32,816 bases of DNA from Hyphomicrobiales bacterium (GTDB taxonomy: Bacteria > Pseudomonadota > Alphaproteobacteria > Rhizobiales > Rhizobiaceae). This document shows positions 19,488-27,856 of this stretch, piece after piece. The stretch is taken from contig RXJA01000389.1 of assembly GCA_003963455.1 (NCBI GenBank), forward strand, positions 1 through 32,816, given 5' to 3'. Each line of letters begins with the position of its first letter. Positions within the stretch are counted from its first letter, which is position 1. The notes under the pieces were generated by a model. The model was not told where the DNA came from, did no database searches, and was given only the letters and a program-made list of their open reading frames with translations. Made by a program: the position numbers and the translations under genes.

Positions 19488-20566
19488 CAGACCGGCCCCG
19501 AGGCGTCCGCCAGATCGACGGGCTTGCCGCTGCGGACCGACTGGCCGATCGCCACCATGGCGCGGATGGAGGCGACGCCATCCTCGATCGAGGCGCCATT
19601 CATCGGCACGCCATTCAGCACGACGTCGGCGAAGCCTTCGAGCTGGCGGCGGTAGAAATGGCCATCGGCGCCGAGCACGCGTTCGGAGGACGCGCTCTTC
19701 TCATGGAAGATGTCGACCTCGCTGGACTTGTAGTACCAGGGATTGAAGATCTTGCCGATGGCGCTGCCGTTCTCGCCATAGAGCTGGAAGCCCTCATGCC
19801 AGTCCATGCGGATCGGCAGCGTCAGGTCGAGATGGCCGAGCGCGCCGTTTTCGAATTCCGTGTCGACGAACCAGCAATGGGCGCCGAAGCGTTCGAGCAG
19901 GCGCGCCTGGACCGACTTGATCGGCCCGGCCAGATAGCGCGCGAGATCGACGAGATGACTGCCATGCGCCAGCATGAAATAGCGCTGGCGGTCGGCCTTC
20001 TGGTCCCCCGCAGGCTTCAACGCCTTGGCGCCGGTCCTCGGCACGGGCTGCACCGCGTCCGTCATGGTGTAGCGATGGGTGGAATCGCAGTACCAGGCCT
20101 TCAGCGCCAGCAGCGCGCCCATCTCCCCGGTGGCGAATTCATGCGCCGCCTGGATGCCCGGATCGAAGCGCAGCATGTGGCCGATCTGAAGCACAAGGCC
20201 GGTGCGCTCGACATGGGCTTTCAGTTCCTCGGCCTCCTCGACCGACATGGCGATCGGCTTTTCGCAGAGAACGTGTTTGCCGGCCGAGAGCGCCTTGATC
20301 GCCGCCGGAACATGGAAGGCATCGGAAATGCCGATGACGATCGCCTCGACTTCCGGGTCGGCGAGCATGCGGTCGTAGTCGTTATAGATGCTGATCGCGT
20401 CGTAGAAGGACCCGAACCGCCGCGCCAGGTCGACATCGGCGTCGCACACGGCCTGGAGGACGACATTCCTGCCCTTCTGCGCCGATTCCAGATGCGCGAA
20501 TTGCGAGATCGGTCCGCAACCGAGGATACCGATGCGCAGACAACGGGCGTCTTTCTTGACGGGCAC
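19487..20566 (-). CDS. Gfo/Idh/MocA family NAD(P)-dependent dehydrogenase (first gene of operon)
   Basis: A 359-aa protein with Rossmann motif GILGCGPISQFAHL, the EKP motif in VLCEKPIAMS, and the conserved histidine region LAHGSHLVDLARYL. Expected to oxidise or reduce a sugar-type hydroxyl with NAD(P). The frame is open to a GTG at 20614, but I place the start at GTG 20566: AGGGAG lies 8 nt upstream, and the longer version would place the perfect palindrome 20580-20612 inside the coding part with a non-family leader (ILFLYKTKTISG). It is the first gene of the putative eight-gene operon and overlaps the TIM-barrel gene by one base. Confidence 0.88.
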   Translation of the reverse strand: MPVKKDARCLRIGILGCGPISQFAHLESAQKGRNVVLQAVCDADVDLARRFGSFYDAISIYNDYDRMLADPEVEAIVIGISDAFHVPAAIKALSAGKHVLCEKPIAMSVEEAEELKAHVERTGLVLQIGHMLRFDPGIQAAHEFATGEMGALLALKAWYCDSTHRYTMTDAVQPVPRTGAKALKPAGDQKADRQRYFMLAHGSHLVDLARYLAGPIKSVQARLLERFGAHCWFVDTEFENGALGHLDLTLPIRMDWHEGFQLYGENGSAIGKIFNPWYYKSSEVDIFHEKSASSERVLGADGHFYRRQLEGFADVVLNGVPMNGASIEDGVASIRAMVAIGQSVRSGKPVDLADASGPV

Positions 20567-20579
20567 TGGCTCGCTCCCT

Positions 20580-20612
20580 GATATTGTTTTTGTCTTATAC
20601 AAAAACAATATC
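20580..20612. promoter_or_regulatory. Perfect 14-bp inverted repeat, probable operator of the sugar operon
   Basis: GATATTGTTTTTGT (20580-20593) and ACAAAAACAATATC (20599-20612) are exact reverse complements with spacer CTTAT. The AT-rich dyad lies 14-46 bp upstream of the GTG start, in otherwise GC-rich DNA, and overlaps where the promoter or transcript start should be. A TTGACG (minus strand, 20631-20626) may be a -35 element. The adjacent ROK repressor is the obvious candidate to bind it; A/T-run half-sites are usual for ROK regulators such as NagC, Mlc and XylR. Confidence 0.65.
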
Positions 20613-20795
20613 ACAAACCGCTTCGCGTCAAGGCGCTCGGTCAGAATTTCTTCGATGGCTGTTTTCAGGGACGGATAGATGACGCCGCCGCCGCACTTTC
20701 TGCCGGCGCTAAGCCTTTGAGTTAGCTATCTAAAACAAATACCGGCGGCCGGATCTACGCTGCGCGAAAAGTGGCGGAGCACGCTGTGGACTGCG

Positions 20796-21989
20796 TTACA
20801 GCGTGTTGGTCTCGAGGTCCGGCAGGGCGAAAAGCGTATCGCGGATGGTGGCCGCCGCGCCGATCGCGGCGCCATCGGCGCCGAACTGCGCCACCCTGAT
20901 CTCGGGCATGGCGAAGCCCGCCAGAAGCCGCCGCTTGACGTCGGCCTGGATGCCCCGGCTGAGCTTGGGATAGAGGCCGGCGAGCGGGCCGCCGAGCACG
21001 ATGCGCCCGGGATCGAGCAGGTGGATGGCGTTGACGAGGCCGGCTGAAAGACCGCTGACCCAGGCGTCGAGCGCGGCGTCCACTTCCTTGTTGCCGATGC
21101 CTGCAAGCAGCATCTGGACGCCGTCGACCACCGGCTGCCCCTCCTCGAACAGCCGCGTGAAAAGCTTGGCGCCGGCCAGCATCTCGAACGTGTCGACGCG
21201 GCCGGCGGCGGAGACGATGGTGTGGCCGATTTCGCCGGAATAGCCGTGTCCGCCCATCACGACGCGACCGTCATCGATGATGGCGCCGCCGATGCCCTCG
21301 GCCAGGAGAACGACCAGCATGCTGCCGGCCTTGGCCGTAGCGGAGGCGGCGAGCTCGGCATTGGCGAAGGCGAAGGCATCGTTGCAGACCATGACCGACC
21401 AGTCGGCCGGCGACTTGGCCGTCAGCTCCGCCTGCAGGGGATAGTTGCGCCATTCCAGGAACGGCGCGTGGACCACGCTGCCGTCGCGGCCGACGAGGCC
21501 CGGCACCGAAATGCCGATGCCCTCCACCTTGTCCTGCAGAGCGGGGTTCTCGTTCAGCAGCCTCTCGATCAGGGAGAGGAGCCTTGCTGCTATATGCCCG
21601 GCGTCGCGGTAGCGCGGACCGGTCGGCTCGACGATCCGGCTGACGACGTTCATCTGCAGGTCCAGCAGGACCACGGTCAGGGAACGCGTGCCGACATCGG
21701 CGCCGACGAAATAGGCGCCCGACGGATTGAGCGACACGCCCACGCCGGGACGGCCCTTGCGCGATTCGGGGGACATTTCGGCGCTCTCGACGACAAGGCC
21801 GGCATCGAGCAGGACGCGCATGGCGTTGCCGATGGTCGCCCTCGTCAGGCCCAATTGCCGGGCCATGTCGGCGCGCGAGAGCTGCCGGCCGTTTTGCAGC
21901 AGTCTCAGGCAACGCCTGGCGTTGATATGGCGCAGTAGGCTTGTTGTGCTCAAGTCGATGTCTTCAGCCGGAGCCTGCGCCAATAGCAT
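20796..21989 (-). CDS. ROK-family transcriptional repressor
   Basis: A 397-aa regulator of NagC/XylR type. The N-terminal winged helix-turn-helix is at about residues 18-66 (SLLRHINARRCLRLLQNG, then LSRADMARQLGLTRATIGNA), followed by a ROK sugar-kinase-like domain with GADVGTRSLTVVLLDL, GISVPGLV, GEIGHTIV and IVLGGPLAG. The zinc-binding CxCGxxGC motif that normally follows EIGH is absent (SAAGRVDTFEM). The ROK domain probably senses the sugar or its phosphate. The gene is in the same direction as, and directly upstream of, the sugar operon, with a perfect dyad in the 229-bp gap. A small dyad CGCTTT/AAAGCG (21994-22011) sits just upstream of its own start. ATG 21989 has only a weak ribosome site. 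Confidence 0.9.
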   Translation of the reverse strand: MLLAQAPAEDIDLSTTSLLRHINARRCLRLLQNGRQLSRADMARQLGLTRATIGNAMRVLLDAGLVVESAEMSPESRKGRPGVGVSLNPSGAYFVGADVGTRSLTVVLLDLQMNVVSRIVEPTGPRYRDAGHIAARLLSLIERLLNENPALQDKVEGIGISVPGLVGRDGSVVHAPFLEWRNYPLQAELTAKSPADWSVMVCNDAFAFANAELAASATAKAGSMLVVLLAEGIGGAIIDDGRVVMGGHGYSGEIGHTIVSAAGRVDTFEMLAGAKLFTRLFEEGQPVVDGVQMLLAGIGNKEVDAALDAWVSGLSAGLVNAIHLLDPGRIVLGGPLAGLYPKLSRGIQADVKRRLLAGFAMPEIRVAQFGADGAAIGAAATIRDTLFALPDLETNTL

Positions 21990-22045
21990 CCAGCGCTTTC
22001 AATCCAAAGCGTTTTTCGTCATCCGCGCTGGCGAACGAGGCGCCG

Positions 22046-22546
22046 TCACACCGGCAGGCTGGTCACACTGGTCGACAGATGCGGCTCGGCAGGCGCGGCT
22101 TTGGTGTCCGCCTTGGCGCTTGCCCTGTCCTTCATCATCGCGCAAAGCACGCGATCGACCGCCAGCCTGCCCGGCCCGCTCAACGCCAGGATGAACATGC
22201 CGCCGGCAATGGCGAGGTCCTTCTCGAAATGCAAAAGCTCGTTCTGGCTGGCGAAATTGGTGTGGAAGAGGCTGGCCGTCATGAGGCAGAACAGGCCGAG
22301 TCCGAGGGCGCCCAGCCGCGCCAGGATCCCAAGCGCCACCGACAGGCCAGCACCGAGCTGCAGCGCAATGGTGGCGACAAGCAGAGGCGTGCCGACGCCA
22401 AGCGCCGCCATCGCCTTCTGGGAGCCTTCGAAATGGGTCGCCAGTTCCAGTCCCTCATGCACGAAGATCAGGGACAGGAGCAGTCGGCCGGCAAGCAGGA
22501 CGACATCCCTGGCGTGAAGTTTTTCGGCAAGTTCGATCGGTGTCAT
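22046..22546 (-). CDS. DoxX-family integral membrane protein
   Basis: A 166-aa protein with four hydrophobic helices: VVLLAGRLLLSLIFVHEG, PLLVATIALQLGAGLSVALG, LGALGLGLFCLMTASLFHTN and LAIAGGMFILALSGPG. The arrangement and the acidic-aromatic FVHEGLE after helix one are typical of DoxX/DoxD-like proteins, which are linked to thiol or redox functions in some bacteria but mostly uncharacterised. Start ATG 22546 is chosen for GGAG 7 nt upstream; an extension to 22591 adds a basic leader without support. It lies downstream of the TPR gene on the same strand, but hairpins separate them. Confidence 0.85.
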   Translation of the reverse strand: MTPIELAEKLHARDVVLLAGRLLLSLIFVHEGLELATHFEGSQKAMAALGVGTPLLVATIALQLGAGLSVALGILARLGALGLGLFCLMTASLFHTNFASQNELLHFEKDLAIAGGMFILALSGPGRLAVDRVLCAMMKDRASAKADTKAAPAEPHLSTSVTSLPV

Positions 22547-22796
22547 CGTCGGCTCCAATCTTTGGCATCTGCGAATGAGCGGAGGCGCCACGCGTCCGCG
22601 TGGACGCGCGCCTGCGCGCTCGGGGTTGAAGGGTCGGAGCCGGCGCGAGGGAGAGACGCCGGCTCCGGTTTTCGGGCGCTACCGCCGTGGCGCCCAAAAG
22701 TTGTCAGTCGTTGGAGGGCAAGGCCCATGCCCGCCCCCTCTCTGGCCGCTTCGCGGCCACCTCTCCCCGCTCTGTGGGGCGAGGAAGCGGGCGGCG
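22547..22796. other. 250-bp intergenic region with three hairpins
   Basis: It contains CCACGCG/CGCGTGG (22588-22603); an 11-bp stem CGGAGCCGGCG/CGCCGGCTCCG (22635-22645 and 22657-22667); and a nested palindrome from GCCCGC (22729) to GCGGGC (22792) that includes TGGCCGC/GCGGCCA (22743-22759). The last lies right after the TPR gene stop and probably ends its transcript. The CCCCTCTCTGGCC...GGGGCGAGG wording is familiar from dispersed rhizobial repeats. No coding potential was seen. Confidence 0.5.
22729..22792 (-). terminator. Nested palindrome downstream of the TPR gene
   Basis: The outer arms GCCCGC (22729-22734) and GCGGGC (22787-22792) enclose the inner hairpins TGGCCGC-TTC-GCGGCCA and CCTCTCCCCGC...GGGGCGAGG. 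It begins 5 nt beyond the TPR stop codon in the direction of transcription. There is no clear T-run, so termination by structure is inferred; it may also be a copy of a dispersed repeat. Confidence 0.45.
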
Positions 22797-23258
22797 CTAC
22801 TTCGTCACCTTGGTGTCGATCGCCTGCTTGAGGTCCGAAAGCTCCTCGCAGCCGGACGGGCAGAGTTTTTGCAGCGAGGCGAGCTGTTCATTGGCCTTGG
22901 CCATGTCGCCGGTCTCGACATAGAGCTCGCCCAGATATTCATGCGCGGCCTTGTGGTCGGGCTTAAGCTCCAGCGCCTTGGTGTAGTAGGTCAGCGAGGT
23001 CTGGTAGTCGCCTGTCTTGCGCAGGGTGAAGCCGAGCAGATTGTAGACGTCGGCCTGCTGGGTGTCCTGCGCGAGGTCGCGCAGGTCGGCCAACGCGCCC
23101 TTGTAGTCCTTGGCGTCGATCTTGGCCTTCACCGCCGTCAGGTCCGGCGCGTCGGCGCCTTCGATGTCGTCCACCGCATAGGCCGGAACGGCGATGGCGA
23201 TGGGAGCCGCGGTCAAGACCGCAATGGCGCCGAGCACCGCGAAAAGTGCATGTTTCAT
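22797..23258 (-). CDS. Secreted tetratricopeptide-repeat protein
   Basis: A 153-aa protein with an N-terminal signal peptide (MKHALFAVLGAIAVLTAAP to about residue 28, AVPAYA). The mature part has at least two TPR units: ADVYNLLGFTLRKTGDYQTS with LTYYTKALELKPDH, and KAAHEYLGELYVETGDMAKA with NEQLASLQKL. The end has a possible disulfide pair (KLCPSGCEE). Expected to be a periplasmic protein-protein interaction module. A GGGAGTTGT ribosome site precedes the ATG. It lies 36 nt downstream of the exported hydrolase gene, so the two are likely cotranscribed and may act together. No specific partner can be named. Confidence 0.85.
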   Translation of the reverse strand: MKHALFAVLGAIAVLTAAPIAIAVPAYAVDDIEGADAPDLTAVKAKIDAKDYKGALADLRDLAQDTQQADVYNLLGFTLRKTGDYQTSLTYYTKALELKPDHKAAHEYLGELYVETGDMAKANEQLASLQKLCPSGCEELSDLKQAIDTKVTK

Positions 23259-23294
23259 GGGAGTTGTCGCTTTCTGTTCACGATCCGATTCAGC

Positions 23295-24266
23295 TCAGAT
23301 CTGGGTTGGGGTGAAGGCGTAGGCATTGCCGTCCTTGACGAAGCTGCCTGTGCCCGGGAACGGGAAGTGCGAACCGCAGATGCGGACATTGTCGGCGATC
23401 ACCTGGTCGATGATCTTGTGCCGTGTGGCGATCGCCATCGGCCCGTCCTGGTCGTAGCTGCCCTGCCATTCGGGATGCGGGGCAAGCAGCGCCGGGACGT
23501 ACATGGTGTCGGCCGAGACGAGGAACTGCTCGGAGCCGGCATCGACATGGTAGACGGAATGGCCGGGCGTGTGGCCGGGCGCCGCCATGAGGCGGATGCC
23601 GGGCACCACTTCCGCGCCGTCGTCGACGAGCTTCCAGTTCTTCCATTTCGGGAAGTTCTCGGCGATGCGCTTGCCCGCCGGCTTGCGGCCCTCGGGAAGT
23701 TTGGCGAGCCGGCTCGGATCGGTCCACCAATTGTATTCGGTGGCGTTGACGATGAGCTCGGCATTCGGGAACACCGGATTGTTGGTGCCCTTCTCCATCA
23801 GGCCCCAGACATGGTCTGGATGGAAATGCGAGATCATGATGGTGTCGATCGCCTTGTAGTCGATGCCGGCTGCTTTCATATTGGCCGGCAGATGCGTGGC
23901 GTTGGCCTGCCACTGGCCGACACCGGAGCCGGCGTCCATCATGATGGTGCGGCCGTTCATCTGGAGAACGACGACGGTGAGCGGGATCGGCATGAACTCG
24001 GTGGTCAGTCCCGCCTTGGCGAGCGCCGCCTTGGTGTCGTCGACCGACACGCCCTTGATGAAGGCAGGGTCGTGCGGCTTGCGCCAGATGCCGTCATAGA
24101 CGGCGGTGACCTCGAGCGAGCCCACTTTGTATTTGTAGAAGCCGACGAGCGGCTCGACCGGGGTTTCGGCGTAAGCCGCCGGCGCGAATTCCAGCTTGCC
24201 GGCGATGCCGAAGGCGGCCGCCGCCGCGGCGGATCCGAGCACCATGCGTCGCGTCATATTGAACAT
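23295..24266 (-). CDS. Tat-exported metallo-beta-lactamase-fold hydrolase
   Basis: A 323-aa enzyme. The N-terminus has a twin-arginine-like signal (MTRRMVLGSAAAAAAFGIAG, processing near AAYAE, about residue 34), so it should be exported folded. The metal-binding motif SHFHPDH is at about 146-152, further ligands are likely H232 in APGHTPGH, D253 in VSADTMY, and a late His in CGSHFPFPGTG. This is the layout of dinuclear zinc hydrolases such as methyl parathion hydrolase and some N-acyl homoserine lactonases; a quorum-quenching role is possible but not shown. ATG 24266 has AGGAG 7 nt upstream. It leads the TPR gene on the same transcript. Confidence 0.9.
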   Translation of the reverse strand: MFNMTRRMVLGSAAAAAAFGIAGKLEFAPAAYAETPVEPLVGFYKYKVGSLEVTAVYDGIWRKPHDPAFIKGVSVDDTKAALAKAGLTTEFMPIPLTVVVLQMNGRTIMMDAGSGVGQWQANATHLPANMKAAGIDYKAIDTIMISHFHPDHVWGLMEKGTNNPVFPNAELIVNATEYNWWTDPSRLAKLPEGRKPAGKRIAENFPKWKNWKLVDDGAEVVPGIRLMAAPGHTPGHSVYHVDAGSEQFLVSADTMYVPALLAPHPEWQGSYDQDGPMAIATRHKIIDQVIADNVRICGSHFPFPGTGSFVKDGNAYAFTPTQI

Positions 24267-24323
24267 CGGAAATCTCCTCTATTGGCTTCAAATTGCTTCA
24301 GGTTCAGGCGGTGTGAGAGAAAT

Positions 24324-24351
24324 GGCGGAGGGCACGGTGCTGCCCTCCGCC
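24324..24351. terminator. Perfect 11-bp stem-loop between DUF680 and MBL genes
   Basis: GGCGGAGGGCA (24324-24334) and TGCCCTCCGCC (24341-24351) pair exactly around a 6-nt loop. On the minus strand it follows the DUF680 gene by about 130 nt and is followed by ATTTCTCTC, a weak T-rich tail, so it may end that transcript before the hydrolase gene. Confidence 0.45.
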
Positions 24352-24456
24352 GGCTGCGGAAACCGGAGCCGGCCGGTCCGACTGAAGGCCGGCCGGCGCC
24401 GGGGAGGTCGGGACTTCGGTTCCGAGCCCGGCGAGGCGTGCCTTCCCCACCCGGGA

Positions 24457-24475
24457 TCAGGACCTTTGGTCCTGA
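24457..24475 (-). terminator. Short hairpin just after the DUF680 gene
   Basis: TCAGGACC (24457-24464) and GGTCCTGA (24468-24475) are perfect reverse complements around a three-base loop, 9 nt beyond the stop codon in the direction of transcription. No T-run; likely a transcript-end or stability hairpin. Confidence 0.45.
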
Positions 24476-24483
24476 CTCCTAGC

Positions 24484-24699
24484 TCAGCGACCCCAGATGC
24501 CCTGGCCGGGCTCATCCGCAGAAATCTTGGCCGCCGGCTTCATGTCGTGGCGGTCCATGTCCAGCTTCACGATGGAAGCAGTGGTGGTGGCGTCGACGGT
24601 CGCAGCCTGCTGGCTGGCCGCGGAGAAGTGATCGCTGCCGGCAAAAGCGCTGCCAGTGGCAACGAGGATGGCGAGAGCGGTGAAGACGATCTTGTTCAT
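24484..24699 (-). CDS. Small exported DUF680-type protein
   Basis: A 71-aa protein with a clean signal peptide (MNKIVFTALAILVATGSAFA, then GSDHFSAAS). The pattern of a signal ending in SAFAGSDH, a short Asn/Gln/Ala/Thr-rich middle with AVDxxxTxSI-like spacing (here TVDATTTASIVKLD), and a C-terminus ending in G-x-G-x-WGR matches DUF680, a family known nearly only from Mesorhizobium and present there in several copies. The function is unknown; it should be a small periplasmic peptide of about 51 residues. The GGAAGGA ribosome site is about 7 nt before the ATG. Confidence 0.75.
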   Translation of the reverse strand: MNKIVFTALAILVATGSAFAGSDHFSAASQQAATVDATTTASIVKLDMDRHDMKPAAKISADEPGQGIWGR

Positions 24700-24930
24700 A
24701 TGCGTATTCCTTCCGGGTTGGTTGATGCGTGCCTTGGGAGGATGGCCTCGCTACAGCCAAGACCTGGAAGGCCCGGGCTTTATTCCCGGAACACGGAAGA
24801 ATCTTTTTAGGGAGCGATACAAACCGCGACTCGTCCGGATGAAACGGGAAGCCTCGGCCAGTTAGCCGACGTTAAGCATCGCTCCAGTTTTTGGGCTGAA
24901 AATAACCTGCCAAGCTACCAGTGACGCAAC

Positions 24931-27645
24931 TTGAAGCTGGGCCGGAAGTTTAAATTTAAGCACTTCCTGTTAGCTTCAACCGATGTATCTTTGCCCGCGA
25001 AAGGTATTCGTGTCGAATTGACCGGGACGGGTTTCAACATCGGCCGCATCAGACCGGCCGTTTTATCGTCCGCCAACTTACCGGCGGCAATCGCTGTTTT
25101 CGTGCTTGCGATCTGCGCTCTCTTCGTCGACCAGCAAAACAGAAGAGTCTCCGATCAACTCATGCGCGCCGAGGTGCTCGCCAAGGTCAACATCATCCGC
25201 GCCAAGCTCGAGGGCAACATAGACGGCAACCTGCAGCTGGTGCAGGGCCTTGCTTCAGCGGTGACGACCGAGCCGTATATAGGGCAACAGCGATTTGAGG
25301 CGCTCGCCGCGAACCTGTTCAAGGAGAAATCACAGCTGCGCAACATTGCCGGCGCGCCCGACCTTGTGATCTCGTTGATGTACCCGATGAAAGGCAACGA
25401 AAAAGCGCTGGGGCTAGACTATCGAAAAAATGAGGCACAGCGCATGGCGGCGCTGCGGGCGCGCGACCAGCGCGCCTTGGTCCTGGCGGGTCCGGTAGAC
25501 CTCGTTCAGGGCGGCCGAGGCTTCATCGGCAGGATTCCGATTTTCGTGCCGACAGTGGGCGGCGGTGACCGATTCTGGGGCATCCTCTCGGCGGTCATCG
25601 ATGTCGACAGGCTCTTTGCCGCAAGCGGCCTCACCGATCCAGACCTCGATATAGAGGTCGCCCTGACAGGCAAGGACGCGCTGGGCGGCGGCGGCCAGCG
25701 CTTCTTCGGCAGCGAGAACGTGGTCAATGGCGACCCTGTAACGGCCGAAGTGGAACTGCCGCTGGGGTCCTGGCAATTGTCGGCGATACCGAAACACGGC
25801 TGGCCGGCCACGCCGAAGAACGAGGCCACCTTGTGGGCAACGATGGCGCTGGCCGGCGCGCTGGTTGTGTTGCCCATACTGATAGCCGGCTGGTTGTTCG
25901 GCGAGCGACAGAAGAACTACGCGGAGCTGCGGCGGCTTTCGCAGCGGCTGGAGCTTGCCCTCGACGCCTCGGGCATCGGCGTGTGGGAACATGACCTCGC
26001 CACCTCGCAGCTCGTGTGGGACGACCGCGTCAACGAGATCTATGGCAAGCCGGCCGACGGCCGGCCGCGCGGCTATGACGACTGGGCGCTGACCATTCAT
26101 CCAGACGACCTTGAGCGCGCAAGGAAGGACTTCGACATGGCGGCCGCAACCCACGGCCGCTATTCCTCGCAGTACCGTCTTCTCCTTCCTGACGGCACCG
26201 TCCGCCATGTGCGCACCCGGGCAGGCTTCCTGCAGGACGTCGACGACACGCCCAAGATGATCGGCGCCGAATGGGACGTGACCAGCGACGTCCTGCTCAA
26301 TGAGAACCTGGTGCGTGAGCGGCAATTGTCGGAATCGAAGAATGCCGAGCTCGAGGCCGCCAAGGCGCGCGTCGAGCACGTTGCGCTGCATGATTCTCTA
26401 ACGGGTCTGCCCAATCGCCGCTATCTCGATGAGATGCTGGCCGGGGCGCACGATGATCGCACCGCCTTGCTGCATCTCGACCTCGACCGCTTCAAGCAGA
26501 TCAACGACACGCTTGGCCATGCGGCAGGCGACGCCATGCTCATGCATGCCTCGAAGGTCATCAAGGCCAACGTCCGGGTAGCCGACTTCGTGGCGCGCAT
26601 CGGCGGGGACGAGTTCATCGTGGTGTGCTGCGGACGCAGGGACGAAGAACTCGCCGCCCTCGCGGACCGTATCATCGAAGAGATGCGCCAACCCGTCGAC
26701 TATAAGGGCCATCAATGCCGGTTTGGGGTCAGCATCGGGATTGCGGCCAACAGCGGTATCGATGCCAAGCAATTGCTGGTCAATGCCGACCTCGCGCTCT
26801 ACCGCGCCAAGAGCCGAGGGCGCAACCGCTATGAGTTCTTCAACGAAGAGCTGCAAAGCGAGATCGTGAAGACCAAGCAAACCGCCGATGAGATTCTCGG
26901 CGGCTTGGAGCGCAACGAGTTCATTGCCTATTACCAGCCGCAGTTCGACGCCAACACGCTCGAGATCGTCGGTGTCGAAGCGCTGTCGCGCTGGCGCCAT
27001 CCACAGCGCGGCATCCTCGGCCCCGACGTGTTCCTCAAGGTGGCCGAGGAATTGAACGTGGTCTCGCTCATCGACCGCACGATCCTCGAACAAACGCTCG
27101 AGAATTTCCAGCGCTGGTCGCTCGACGGGCTCAACATCCCGCGCGTCTCGGTCAATGTCTCGGCACGAAGGCTGGAAGACAAGGATCTCATCAACGGCCT
27201 GCGCAAGCTGGCGATCAAGGCGGGAACCGTTTCATTCGAGCTCGTGGAATCCATCTTTCTCGATGAGCACGACGACCTTGTCGCCTGGAACATCGAGCAC
27301 ATCAAGGAACTCGGAATCGACATCGAGATCGATGATTTCGGCACGGGCTATGCGTCCGTCGTCAGCCTGCTCAAACTGCAGCCGCGCCGTCTCAAGATTG
27401 ACCGGCAGCTCGTCACCCCGATAACCGGCTCGCCGGCGCAACGGCGGCTGGTGTCATCGATCATCGAGATCGGCAAATCGCTCGGCATCGGAGTCGTGGC
27501 GGAAGGCGTCGAGACGATGGAGCATGCGCGCATCCTGAAAGAACTTGGCTGCGACATCCTGCAGGGCTACGCCTTCGGGCGCCCGATGGACGCAAAATCC
27601 TTCAGGACCTTTGCGCAGTCGCGGGAGTGGCTGGCAGCGGGATAG
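24931..27645 (+). CDS. CHASE-PAS-GGDEF-EAL membrane c-di-GMP signalling protein
   Basis: Up to 904 aa. Domain order: first membrane helix at about 45-66; periplasmic CHASE domain at about 75-290 (with LMYPMKGNEKALGLDYR); second helix at about 301-324; PAS fold at about 335-455 (GIGVWEHDLATSQLVWDDRV); GGDEF at about 480-640, with intact GGDEF at 558-562 and an RVAD inhibitory site five residues before it; EAL at about 655-895, with EAL at 683-685, IDDFGTGY near 800-806 and EGVET. Both the synthesis and breakdown sites look intact, so it may be bifunctional. The start is uncertain: TTG 24931 lacks a ribosome site, and TTG 25018 (AAAGG 13 nt upstream) is an alternative. The first 90 bp are more AT-rich than the rest. 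Confidence 0.92.
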   Translation: MKLGRKFKFKHFLLASTDVSLPAKGIRVELTGTGFNIGRIRPAVLSSANLPAAIAVFVLAICALFVDQQNRRVSDQLMRAEVLAKVNIIRAKLEGNIDGNLQLVQGLASAVTTEPYIGQQRFEALAANLFKEKSQLRNIAGAPDLVISLMYPMKGNEKALGLDYRKNEAQRMAALRARDQRALVLAGPVDLVQGGRGFIGRIPIFVPTVGGGDRFWGILSAVIDVDRLFAASGLTDPDLDIEVALTGKDALGGGGQRFFGSENVVNGDPVTAEVELPLGSWQLSAIPKHGWPATPKNEATLWATMALAGALVVLPILIAGWLFGERQKNYAELRRLSQRLELALDASGIGVWEHDLATSQLVWDDRVNEIYGKPADGRPRGYDDWALTIHPDDLERARKDFDMAAATHGRYSSQYRLLLPDGTVRHVRTRAGFLQDVDDTPKMIGAEWDVTSDVLLNENLVRERQLSESKNAELEAAKARVEHVALHDSLTGLPNRRYLDEMLAGAHDDRTALLHLDLDRFKQINDTLGHAAGDAMLMHASKVIKANVRVADFVARIGGDEFIVVCCGRRDEELAALADRIIEEMRQPVDYKGHQCRFGVSIGIAANSGIDAKQLLVNADLALYRAKSRGRNRYEFFNEELQSEIVKTKQTADEILGGLERNEFIAYYQPQFDANTLEIVGVEALSRWRHPQRGILGPDVFLKVAEELNVVSLIDRTILEQTLENFQRWSLDGLNIPRVSVNVSARRLEDKDLINGLRKLAIKAGTVSFELVESIFLDEHDDLVAWNIEHIKELGIDIEIDDFGTGYASVVSLLKLQPRRLKIDRQLVTPITGSPAQRRLVSSIIEIGKSLGIGVVAEGVETMEHARILKELGCDILQGYAFGRPMDAKSFRTFAQSREWLAAG

Positions 27646-27856
27646 CGATGCCGTGTCACCGAGCGATCGTTTGACTGAGTCGTTGCCGGCTGCGCGACCC
27701 GTTCGGCGAGCGGGCAAACGATAGGACAGCCTTGCCGAGAGGGAGACCCGCTGAAAACCGGTCATCAAACTGTCACACCAGGCGGCGATCGCCATGGTAG
27801 GTTTGCCGTGGCCGCCCCCCGCGACCCCGACCGCATCAAGAGCCGGCGAAGCCGCC

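Noticed and set aside
20041..20110. Possible further RIME-like copies (CGAAAAGTGGC wording near 20767)
   Set aside because: Only a short partial match at 20765-20777 without paired arms; not enough to call a repeat.
20567..20614. GTG start at 20614 for the first dehydrogenase
   Set aside because: Would code through the perfect palindrome; GTG 20566 has a good ribosome site and fits the family N-terminus.
22575..24482. 635-codon open frame on the plus strand opposite the TPR and hydrolase genes
   Set aside because: Crosses hairpin-rich intergenic DNA and two well-supported genes; low-complexity basic translation.
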